This document shows, piece by piece, positions 1 to 5,126 of a DNA stretch of 5,810 nt. Source of the stretch: SG8-41 sp029864385 (lineage in GTDB: Bacteria > Pseudomonadota > Gammaproteobacteria > Burkholderiales > SG8-41); NCBI GenBank assembly GCA_029864385.1, contig JAOTTL010000210.1, forward strand, positions 1 to 5,810. Direction: 5' to 3'. The position numbers and the translations under genes were made by a program. Under the pieces are notes generated by a model. It ran no database searches, was not told the DNA's origin, and saw only the letters and a list, made by a program, of their open reading frames with translations. Every line of letters starts with the position of its first letter. The first letter of the stretch is position 1.

Positions 1-1290
1 CAGCCGGATCGTGATCTTGGTCGTGGCACGCTTGAGGGCCATCTCCAGGCGTTGCTTGCCCTGCGCCAAGCGGACCCCGCCCGCCGCCTCGTTATCGAGC
101 GATGCGAGAAACTGCTCGGCCTCGTCGCGCACGGATGCAGAATACAATCGCTGAGGTTCGGCCAGGTAACCGTCCATCTGCGCATGAACCGCGATCATGC
201 GAGCACTGCGCGCGACGCCCTGTTTTGCAAAATCGACCGTCGGGTCGATTGCCACCGCGCGCCGATAGGCAGCGAGCGCCTGTTCCCAGCGCTCGGCTGC
301 TTCCAGATCGCGTGCCTCGCGTTGCAGCCGGGCGAGGGCGTCTCGCTGCAGGCCTTCCTTCGCTCGGGCGAGACCGTCCTCCGCGGAGGGATGACGGGGT
401 CGCATCTTGAGCGCGGCACTGAAAGAGCGCTCGGCACTCGACCATTTGGAACGTTCCAGGTGCGCGAGGCCCTGCGTCATTAGCTCGTCGAATCGCTGGG
501 CCACGAGGCGGCGATTGACGCGTGTCAATGCGTCCTTGGCGGGCGCGAACTCGGGGTCGAGTGCCGACGCCGCCGCATACTCCGCGCGTGCGGGCCCCAG
601 CGCGCCGGCGCTTTCCTGCGACGCGCCCGCGGCGAGCCGCGCGAGGACGTCATCCAACCGCCCGGCTCGGCGAAGGCCGTGCGTGGCTTTCTGATCCTCC
701 GGTCGAATCCTGAGCGCCAATTGAAACGCCTTGGCTGCTTCGGCGGACGCGCTGGCCTGAATGGCGGCCTCGCCGGACGCGAGTGCGCGCGCATAGGCCG
801 CCTCGGCCTGTCCTGCGATCGCGGTCAGCTGCCGGCCGGCGTCATCGTAGAGCGCGATCGCGCGCGCATAATCACGGGCCAAGAGTGCCGTTGCGGCCTC
901 GTCGCCCCGGGCGGTGGCCGCAGCCCAATCCCCGGCTGCCCACGTCGCCGCCTCTTGCTGCGCCAGTGCCTTGCTCTTTTCTCGGTAACGCGACGCGGCC
1001 TCTTCTGCGGCGAGGCGCTGACGGACCGTCTCCGCTGGGTCAGCCGCGGGGGTTGCGACCGGTGATGCCGGCTTGGAGACCACGACCTGCGGCAGCCGGG
1101 TGTTGCTTGAGGGCGATAACCATGCGGGCAACAGGAAGAACACCAGCGCCGCCAGCCCAAGCGCTGCGCTCAGTGCGACCACCACCCAACGTCCCGAGAC
1201 CACAGCGTGGGTGCGCACGCCGATCGGGATGGAGGGGGGCAGGGATGCGTCGCGGTCGGACCCGTTTTTCGTGGGCTGCGCACTCGACAT
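1..1290 (-). CDS. Inner-membrane-anchored TPR protein, C-terminus beyond window
   Basis: An uninterrupted frame of 430 codons runs from ATG at 1290 off the left edge, so the C-terminus is missing. The first 33 residues are polar and basic, followed by one hydrophobic segment at about 34-56 (starting WVVVAL, ending LLPAW). That fits a signal anchor with the rest of the protein in the periplasm. Residues about 60-90 are a Pro/Ala linker and about 90-160 an Ala-rich helical region. The remainder looks like degenerate tetratricopeptide repeats: about 165-209 (AFQLALRIRPED), 229-258 (AEYAAASALDPE), 263-310 (RSFSAALKMRPRHPSAEDGL) and 317-364 (AAYRRAVAIDPT). These repeats usually mediate protein-protein contacts. 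The start lies 18 bp after the lipoprotein stop with no clear Shine-Dalgarno, suggesting translation follows from the upstream gene. It is probably the third gene of the operon. A scaffold role is inference, and no specific family was identified. The frame, anchor and repeats are the secure part. Confidence 0.85.
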   Translation of the reverse strand, partial: MSSAQPTKNGSDRDASLPPSIPIGVRTHAVVSGRWVVVALSAALGLAALVFFLLPAWLSPSSNTRLPQVVVSKPASPVATPAADPAETVRQRLAAEEAASRYREKSKALAQQEAATWAAGDWAAATARGDEAATALLARDYARAIALYDDAGRQLTAIAGQAEAAYARALASGEAAIQASASAEAAKAFQLALRIRPEDQKATHGLRRAGRLDDVLARLAAGASQESAGALGPARAEYAAASALDPEFAPAKDALTRVNRRLVAQRFDELMTQGLAHLERSKWSSAERSFSAALKMRPRHPSAEDGLARAKEGLQRDALARLQREARDLEAAERWEQALAAYRRAVAIDPTVDFAKQGVARSARMIAVHAQMDGYLAEPQRLYSASVRDEAEQFLASLDNEAAGGVRLAQGKQRLEMALKRATTKITIRL

Positions 1291-1308
1291 GGCGCCGGGC
1301 GTTTGGGT

Positions 1309-2553
1309 TTACTGTTTGTTGTCCGGCTCCGGCGATTTGCCCGCCGGCGGCGTCGACGCCACCGGCGACAATCCCGTCTCCTGAGCGAACAGCTCCCGCA
1401 GTGTTTTGCGCCACTCGGCGTACTGCGCGTCGACCGAGCCTGAAAGTTTCAGCGTGCGGCCCTCGACCTCGTCGACCACGGGCGCCACATCGCCTTCGAA
1501 TGAAACGCCCAGCTCCTTGAGCGCTTCTTCGTGGACCTTTGCGTCGTTCGCGAACTGTCCACCCGAGCGAAAGACCTCATAGCCGCCGATCACCATGACA
1601 CCGCTGGCTGCCGCGCCTCCCGATGAATTGCTGTTAGTGCCAACCACGACGCCGCCGATGATCGCTGCGAGCCCGAGGAGACGCCGCTCCCAGGCCTTAC
1701 GTTCCAGCGCGCGCTTCTGGTTGAGCTCCTCCAAGGAGGATTTGCGCCACTGCCCGTAGGGTTGCCGCATATCGTCGTACAGGTTGCCATAGTAGAGGTT
1801 CACGGTGTCTATGAACATGTACTCGCGGGCGCGAATCCGGTTCACGCGCTCGAACATGGGGTCGTTGTCGGCGGGCAGTCTGCTCACCTTGAAAATTCCC
1901 TCGCCGTCCTTCGTCAGGTAGCCGTCGAAAGCGTGAGGCGCCACGCTGCGCGCGAACTTGAGCAGCGCAACCTGGCGGATGGCGGAGAGTTCCCTTGCGC
2001 TCAACTGCTTGCGGTAGGCGAGCATGTCGTTCGCCACGCGGTTGTAGAGGTCCTGGTACGGATCTCGCTCCTTCTTGTCGAGTGTCTCGTAGCTCTTTTC
2101 GGTGGCCTCGGCGGTGTACTCGTTGTGGAACCAGACCCGACCCGCGGCATCGACGACCTTGATCGCCACCGTCAGCGTCTCGCCGTTCGATTCGAGCAGC
2201 ATGCCGGACACATTGACGTCCACTTCTTCTGCCCGCGCCGGCACGACGCGCACGGCACCCCATTGGCCCGTCTGCTGCAGGGTATTCTTGAGGTGGAACG
2301 GAATGTATCGGGCCTCGGCTTCCAGGATCTTGGGGTGCGTGCTTTGCTCTTCGGCCGTTTCGGTGTCGATCTCTACGGTGTGGAGAACCTGAATGCCCAC
2401 GTCGAGCAGCGTCGCTTCGGGCGGCGCCTCGGTGGCGCGGATCGCCTCAGTGGGCGACACGCTCTGCTTGGCAGGCCCGGTCGCGCAACCGAAGAGCCCG
2501 AGCGGCCCGAGCATCACCAGAAGCAACCAGAGCAGTCGCCCCGCCGTATTCAT
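1309..2553 (-). CDS. Outer-membrane lipoprotein of unknown function
   Basis: This 414-aa protein begins with a lipoprotein signal: basic R6, a Leu-rich core, and lipobox L20-F21-G22-C23. Cys23 would be lipidated, and Ala at +2 (not Asp) favours outer-membrane sorting by the Lol rule. Residues about 45-150 alternate beta-like stretches (VRVVPA, VDVNVSGMLLES, LTVAIKVVDAAGRVWF), reminiscent of the N-terminal fold of CsgG/LpoB-type envelope lipoproteins; this resemblance is only an impression. Residues about 155-290 are charged and helical. A Gly-rich hydrophobic stretch follows at 292-325, then a polar C-terminus. The ATG at 2553 was chosen over an in-frame GTG at 2592 because the signal peptide starts there, it overlaps the upstream stop as ATGA, and AAGG (2563-2566) lies 9 bases upstream. 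The overlap implies translational coupling. I recognise no characterised family. Lipoprotein status is firm; function is unknown. Confidence 0.9.
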   Translation of the reverse strand: MNTAGRLLWLLLVMLGPLGLFGCATGPAKQSVSPTEAIRATEAPPEATLLDVGIQVLHTVEIDTETAEEQSTHPKILEAEARYIPFHLKNTLQQTGQWGAVRVVPARAEEVDVNVSGMLLESNGETLTVAIKVVDAAGRVWFHNEYTAEATEKSYETLDKKERDPYQDLYNRVANDMLAYRKQLSARELSAIRQVALLKFARSVAPHAFDGYLTKDGEGIFKVSRLPADNDPMFERVNRIRAREYMFIDTVNLYYGNLYDDMRQPYGQWRKSSLEELNQKRALERKAWERRLLGLAAIIGGVVVGTNSNSSGGAAASGVMVIGGYEVFRSGGQFANDAKVHEEALKELGVSFEGDVAPVVDEVEGRTLKLSGSVDAQYAEWRKTLRELFAQETGLSPVASTPPAGKSPEPDNKQ

Positions 2554-3365
2554 CCCTTGGTGCCTTGCTTGTACCTGCGGTACTCGTCCCACAACTTCTT
2601 CCTCAATTCAGGATCGGTCTCCGCTTCGGCCGCCTTGCGAATCTGGCGCGCCACGATGTCATCGTCGTTGCCATCGCCCACATCAGGCGGTACCGCGGCC
2701 GTAGGGCCGGCCGCGCCGGGATCCGTGCCTTCGATACGGCCACCGGGTGAACCCGGCCCTTTACCCGCCGACTGCCCGGGATCCGTGTCGTCCTGACGCG
2801 AAGCGGTCACCCCGGTCGTGCTCGATTCTTCAGCGCCTGACTTCTGTGCGCCGGTGCCCGTGCCTGTGCCTGTGTCGTCGCCGTTCGATCCCGCGCCATA
2901 TCCGCCTGCCGATGCTCTCGTCGGCGCCCGCGCCCGCGCCTTGCGCGCTTCCTCGAGCAGGAGCTGGTCGAATTCGGCGAGGGAGCCGCCGAGCTTCGCG
3001 TCCAGCGCCGCCACTTCCTCCGCTTGCGTGGCGGCTGCGGGCACGCCGATATCGCCTGTTTCACCTGCCGGCGCACCGGCGGGAGCGATCGCCACCGTTT
3101 GCGCCAGTAATCGGACGCGCTCGCGGTTTAGCTCCACGAGATCGCGCACCCGCGCGAGGTACTCATCGAGACGCCGTCGCCCTGCCGGCGCGGTTGCGGG
3201 GTCCGAGCGCGCGATCTCGACGCGCTCGGACACGCGTGCCAACACCTGCTCGCTGATCGCGAGATCGTGACGGGCCTGCGCCAGCTCGCTTGGCGGATCG
3301 GCCTGCGCGGGTGTTGCTAAAATTGCGAAGAAAAGCCCTGCGGCCCCGACACGCCTTAGTGTCAT
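2550..3365 (-). CDS. Secreted coiled-coil, low-complexity protein of unknown function
   Basis: The 271-aa product has a Sec signal peptide: basic R4-R5, hydrophobic core about 7-17, and an AQA cleavage site after residue 22. Residues about 25-90 are Arg/Glu-rich with heptad-like hydrophobics, fitting a coiled coil. A second helical segment spans about 112-145. Residues about 150-232 are Gly/Ser/Thr/Asp/Pro-rich and probably disordered, including a (TG) dipeptide run at 165-172. The last 35 residues return to a charged amphipathic helix (DDDIVARQIRKAAEAE, then LRKKLWDEYRRYK), which looks like a short conserved docking tail. ATG 3365 is preferred because it gives a clean signal peptide. The frame stays open to an ATG at 3485, but that start would place about 40 non-signal residues ahead of the signal peptide. 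A GGGA lies 9 bases upstream of 3365. It is the first gene of the operon, and its stop overlaps the lipoprotein start. Periplasmic location is inferred, and no function is assigned. Confidence 0.82.
   Translation of the reverse strand: MTLRRVGAAGLFFAILATPAQADPPSELAQARHDLAISEQVLARVSERVEIARSDPATAPAGRRRLDEYLARVRDLVELNRERVRLLAQTVAIAPAGAPAGETGDIGVPAAATQAEEVAALDAKLGGSLAEFDQLLLEEARKARARAPTRASAGGYGAGSNGDDTGTGTGTGAQKSGAEESSTTGVTASRQDDTDPGQSAGKGPGSPGGRIEGTDPGAAGPTAAVPPDVGDGNDDDIVARQIRKAAEAETDPELRKKLWDEYRRYKQGTKG
2854..2877. repeat. In-frame hexanucleotide tandem repeat
   Basis: On the plus strand the unit GTGCCY occurs three times in a row and is followed by a degenerate GTGTCG. On the coding (minus) strand it encodes the Thr-Gly run at residues 165-172 of the secreted protein. 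The unit is a multiple of three, so slippage would change linker length without shifting the frame. Confidence 0.6.
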
Positions 3366-3388
3366 TCCCAGGCGTCCCGATCCGTCAC

Positions 3389-3417
3389 AAAAAACGCGCC
3401 CCTCACGCCGGGGCCCG
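3389..3417 (-). terminator. Terminator-like hairpin in leader of the left operon
   Basis: Read on the minus strand, GCCCC (3414-3410) pairs with GGGGC (3402-3398) across a 7-base loop. A flanking CG/CG pair follows beyond a single G-G mismatch, and then come six T residues (3394-3389). This is the form of a Rho-independent terminator. It ends 24 bp before the start codon at 3365, inside the leader of the secreted-protein gene rather than after a gene, so attenuation is possible. The stem is short and its activity is unproven. Confidence 0.4.
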
Positions 3418-3421
3418 GCGT
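3405..3421. repeat. Perfect inverted repeat competing with the terminator hairpin
   Basis: ACGCCGG and CCGGCGT (7 bp each) flank a 3-base centre, a perfect GC-rich hairpin. It uses bases 3410-3417, which also form one arm of the terminator-like hairpin, so in RNA from the minus strand the two cannot form at the same time. That is the geometry of an anti-terminator, although chance is possible in GC-rich DNA. Confidence 0.5.
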
Positions 3422-3470
3422 CCGTCTCGGGAGCCTCCCAGCGGGGCCGCTGTATGTAAGCTAACCTATT

Positions 3471-3489
3471 GATACGAATCAGCATTATT
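3471..3489 (+). promoter_or_regulatory. Weak Fur-box-like 19-mer in an AT-rich islet
   Basis: The 19 bases GATACGAATCAGCATTATT match 13 of 19 positions of the classical E. coli Fur box, with good half-sites at both ends (GATA and CATTAT). The site sits in a local AT-rich islet in GC-rich DNA, about 105 bp upstream of the minus-strand start. On the minus strand it overlaps an AATAAT that could serve as a -10. No iron-related gene lies nearby, so this is only a candidate operator. Confidence 0.2.
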
Positions 3490-3563
3490 TAGCCATTCGG
3501 CCGCGTGCCGCGCCCCGGAACGATCGAGAATTGTTCCCAATTCCGGCCGTCGCATCAAAGAAC

Positions 3564-3593
3564 ATTATAGGCAGGCGTGGCGCGCCCTGTGTA
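3564..3593 (-). promoter_or_regulatory. Candidate sigma-70 promoter for the left operon
   Basis: On the minus strand a perfect TATAAT (+ strand 3569-3564) lies 18 bp downstream of TACACA (3593-3588), which matches the -35 consensus at 4 of 6 positions. Transcription would begin near 3557, giving a leader of roughly 190 bases that contains the Fur-like site and the terminator-like hairpin. A perfect -10 is notable in such GC-rich DNA, but the -35 is mediocre. Confidence 0.4.
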
Positions 3594-3605
3594 GGACAAA
3601 TGCCG

Positions 3606-3626
3606 GCCGGAAGAGTGCACTCCGGC
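3606..3626. repeat. Short palindrome, possible operator
   Basis: The 10-bp segment GAGTGCACTC (3613-3622) is a perfect palindrome. Slightly off its centre, GCCGGA (3606-3611) and TCCGGC (3621-3626) form another 6-bp inverted pair. No T-run follows on either strand, so it is not a terminator. It lies just upstream of the candidate minus-strand promoter, where a dimeric regulator could bind; the regulator is unknown. Confidence 0.4.
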
Positions 3627-3638
3627 TTGCGGGGCGTT

Positions 3639-3750
3639 GGGAAGGAAAGCGAAACAGGGCAAGCGAACAGGGGACGGAATGGAGGGGAATCGGAAGTGGA
3701 AATCGAAGACGCCTCAGCCTGTCCTCGGTTTCCCATCCCCGGTTTCGTTT
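3639..3750. repeat. Purine-rich tract with imperfect inverted partner
   Basis: From about 3639 to 3710 the plus strand is strongly G/A-rich with short reiterations: AGCGAAACAGGG at 3648-3659, then a near copy AGCGAACAGGGG at 3662-3673. The C/T-rich segment at 3730-3746 is roughly the reverse complement of 3665-3682, so a long imperfect hairpin is possible. The pattern resembles degenerate intergenic repeats, but a family cannot be assigned from one copy. Confidence 0.4.
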
Positions 3751-3791
3751 CGACGCGCGCACTTTCACGATGGCCGCGCGATACTTAGGGG

Positions 3792-3821
3792 TTGCCCAAG
3801 CTCGCCCTTTTCGCGTGTAAT
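3792..3821 (+). promoter_or_regulatory. Candidate promoter for the pqi operon
   Basis: TTGCCC (3792-3797, 4/6 to the -35 consensus) and TGTAAT (3816-3821, 5/6 to the -10 consensus) are separated by 18 bp. The predicted start point, about 7 bases after the -10, falls at or next to the ATG at 3829. That agrees with the lack of a Shine-Dalgarno there and would give a leaderless mRNA. The match is modest. Confidence 0.3.
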
Positions 3822-3828
3822 TGCGTCC

Positions 3829-4479
3829 ATGTCTAGTCCGCATTTGATCGCGTGCCACGAGTGCGATGCGCTGCAGCGCCGTGTCCCGCTCGACCTGGGG
3901 CGCAGGGCGCGCTGCGTGCGCTGCGGCGCGGTTCTCTACCGAAGGCCCAAGGGCACGCTGGACGACACCTTTGCGTGGACGCTTGCCGCGGCCGTCTTGC
4001 TGATCGTGGCCAATGCGTTTCCGGTGGTCAGCCTTGAGGTCCAGGGCCAGGGGACGGACGCAACGTTGTTCGGCGCGGCGCGCGCACTCCACGGACAGGG
4101 GATGACCGCGGTTGCGGCGCTCGTGCTCGCGACGCTGGTCATCGCGCCCGCGCTCGAGCTCGGCGCGCTGCTATACCTGATCGCGCCACTGCGGTCGGGC
4201 CGCGTTGTCGCTGGCTTTGGCGTTCTGTTCCGGCTGGTGCATGCGCTTCGCAGTTGGCAGATGTTCGAGGTTTTCATGCTCGGCATCTTCGTGTCCGTGG
4301 TCAAGCTCTCTCATCTTGCGAGCGTCGTGCCGGGCCTTGGGTTATGGGCGTTTTTCGGGCTGATGTTCGCGTCGGTTGCAGCTGCCGCTTCCTATAACGA
4401 ACAGGGAATCTGGGATCACGTCGAGAGCATTCGGCGTGGAAGCTCGCTTGATACCGCGGCGGCTGGAGCAACGCGATGA
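3829..4479 (+). CDS. pqiA: PqiA-like membrane protein, first of two
   Basis: This 216-aa protein matches one domain of the paraquat-inducible protein A family, integral inner-membrane proteins that partner MCE proteins in lipid transport. A small zinc-ribbon-like cytoplasmic head carries C9-x2-C12 and C29-x2-C32. About four hydrophobic segments follow (roughly 48-67, 93-119, 145-162 and 167-187). Family-like motifs include NAFP at 62-65 and a W-x-M-x-E-V-F...VKL stretch at 143-160. E. coli PqiA is about 417 aa with two such domains; this is one domain as a separate gene. ATG 3829 was chosen because the upstream 64 codons of open frame look non-coding and the Cys-rich head starts soon after it. 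No Shine-Dalgarno is visible. The stop overlaps the next ATG by 4 bases, implying coupling. The alternative name LetA/YebS cannot be excluded, but the family is secure. Confidence 0.9.
   Translation: MSSPHLIACHECDALQRRVPLDLGRRARCVRCGAVLYRRPKGTLDDTFAWTLAAAVLLIVANAFPVVSLEVQGQGTDATLFGAARALHGQGMTAVAALVLATLVIAPALELGALLYLIAPLRSGRVVAGFGVLFRLVHALRSWQMFEVFMLGIFVSVVKLSHLASVVPGLGLWAFFGLMFASVAAAASYNEQGIWDHVESIRRGSSLDTAAAGATR
4465..4468 (+). promoter_or_regulatory. Ribosome-binding site for second pqiA
   Basis: GGAG lies inside the end of the first pqiA gene, 7 bases before ATG 4476, and supports that start and re-initiation at the ATGA overlap. Confidence 0.6.
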
Positions 4480-5126
4480 CGGCCGCCGCGTTGACCGCCG
4501 CCGGCCGAGGCCTTTGCTCCTGTCACGCTTGCGGTCTGGTGAGCCGGTTGCCGTCCCGCGCGCACGCAGGCCACTGTCCGCGCTGCGATGCGGTGATTCA
4601 TTCTCGCAAGCCGAACAGCATTGCCCGCACCTGGGCGCTTCTCATCGCGGCCTTTATCCTTTACATCCCGGCCAATGTTTTGCCCATTACGATCACTCGC
4701 TCGCTTTTCGGGGTGCAGAGCGATACCATCATGAGCGGGGTTGCGTATTTCTGGACCTCCGGTTCCTACGATCTTGCCATCATCATATTCACTGCCAGCA
4801 TTTTCGTACCGCTCGTCAAGCTGCTGGCATTGTCGTTCCTCGCTGTGTCGGTCCAGTTGCGTTCGCGCTGGGAGCCGCTACAGCGCGCGAAGCTCTACCG
4901 TTTGGTCGAGTTCATCGGCAAATGGTCCATGCTCGATATCTTCGTCGTTGCGCTACTGGCGACGCTGGTCGATTTTTCCATACTGGCTGCGATCTCGGCA
5001 GGCCCAGCCGCCATTGCGTTCGGCGCGGTCGTGGTGATTACGATGTTTGCGGCGATGACGTTCGATCCGCGCCTGCTCTGGGACCCCTTGGGCGAGGAAG
5101 AGCCAAAGGTGAAGGCCCATGGCTGA
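4476..5126 (+). CDS. pqiA: PqiA-like membrane protein, second of two
   Basis: This protein is also 216 aa and corresponds to the other half of a double-domain PqiA. The head has C16-x2-C19 and C34-x2-C37, with an additional Cys at 14, so a metal-binding ribbon is likely. Hydrophobic segments lie at about 52-72, 98-125, 150-172 and 176-195. Conserved-looking elements are IPANVLPI at 64-71, VPLVKLLAL at 111-119, and KWSMLDIFVV at 149-158, the counterpart of the W-x-M stretch in its neighbour. It probably pairs with the first PqiA-like protein to rebuild the two-domain unit in the inner membrane beneath the MCE tube. Its start overlaps the previous stop by 4 bases and its end overlaps the pqiB start by 8, so stoichiometric, coupled synthesis is expected. 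The two copies have diverged well beyond a recent duplication. Confidence 0.92.
   Translation: MTAAALTAAGRGLCSCHACGLVSRLPSRAHAGHCPRCDAVIHSRKPNSIARTWALLIAAFILYIPANVLPITITRSLFGVQSDTIMSGVAYFWTSGSYDLAIIIFTASIFVPLVKLLALSFLAVSVQLRSRWEPLQRAKLYRLVEFIGKWSMLDIFVVALLATLVDFSILAAISAGPAAIAFGAVVVITMFAAMTFDPRLLWDPLGEEEPKVKAHG
5105..5109 (+). promoter_or_regulatory. Ribosome-binding site for pqiB
   Basis: AAAGG ends 9 bases before ATG 5119, and a second GAAGG (5111-5115) lies closer. Both are within the second pqiA gene and support the overlapping start. Confidence 0.55.

Larger units (their letters stand above)
3366..3828. other. Divergent intergenic region between two operons
   Basis: I see no convincing gene in these 463 bp. 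The open frames crossing it have no ribosome-binding site or recognisable protein and are extensions or shadows of flanking genes. It must hold the start signals for both the minus-strand envelope operon and the plus-strand pqi operon. Composition is uneven: GC-rich structured DNA at 3395-3450, AT-rich at about 3451-3492, GC-rich at 3496-3520, an AT-rich patch at 3551-3570, then a G/A-rich stretch at about 3639-3710 followed by a C/T-rich one. The individual elements are listed separately. Confidence 0.8.

Noticed and set aside
783..1520. 245-codon plus-strand open frame
   Set aside because: It is Pro/Arg/Ala-rich antisense to the TPR gene and crosses into the lipoprotein gene; it has the typical composition of a GC-rich shadow.
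1762..2796. 344-codon plus-strand open frame
   Set aside because: It is antisense to the lipoprotein gene. High GC leaves long open frames opposite real genes, and the product has no signal, domain or ribosome-binding site, while the minus strand has a clear lipobox and operon overlap.
3366..3485. In-frame N-terminal extension of the secreted protein to an ATG at 3485
   Set aside because: The extension would put about 40 charged residues ahead of a well-formed signal peptide, has no Shine-Dalgarno, and runs through the terminator-like hairpin.
3750..3775. SoxS-box-like sequence upstream of pqiA (expected from E. coli pqi regulation)
   Set aside because: Only the GCAC core and one W position fit the consensus; the flanking half does not match.
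3637..3828. Upstream extension of the first PqiA to an ATG at 3637
   Set aside because: The extra 64 residues are encoded by the repeat-like purine-rich stretch and have no counterpart in the PqiA family.
3565..4092. 175-codon minus-strand open frame antisense to the start of the first pqiA
   Set aside because: It covers the purine-rich intergenic element and the Cys-rich head of PqiA; the translation has repetitive Arg/Phe/Pro stretches and no recognisable domain.
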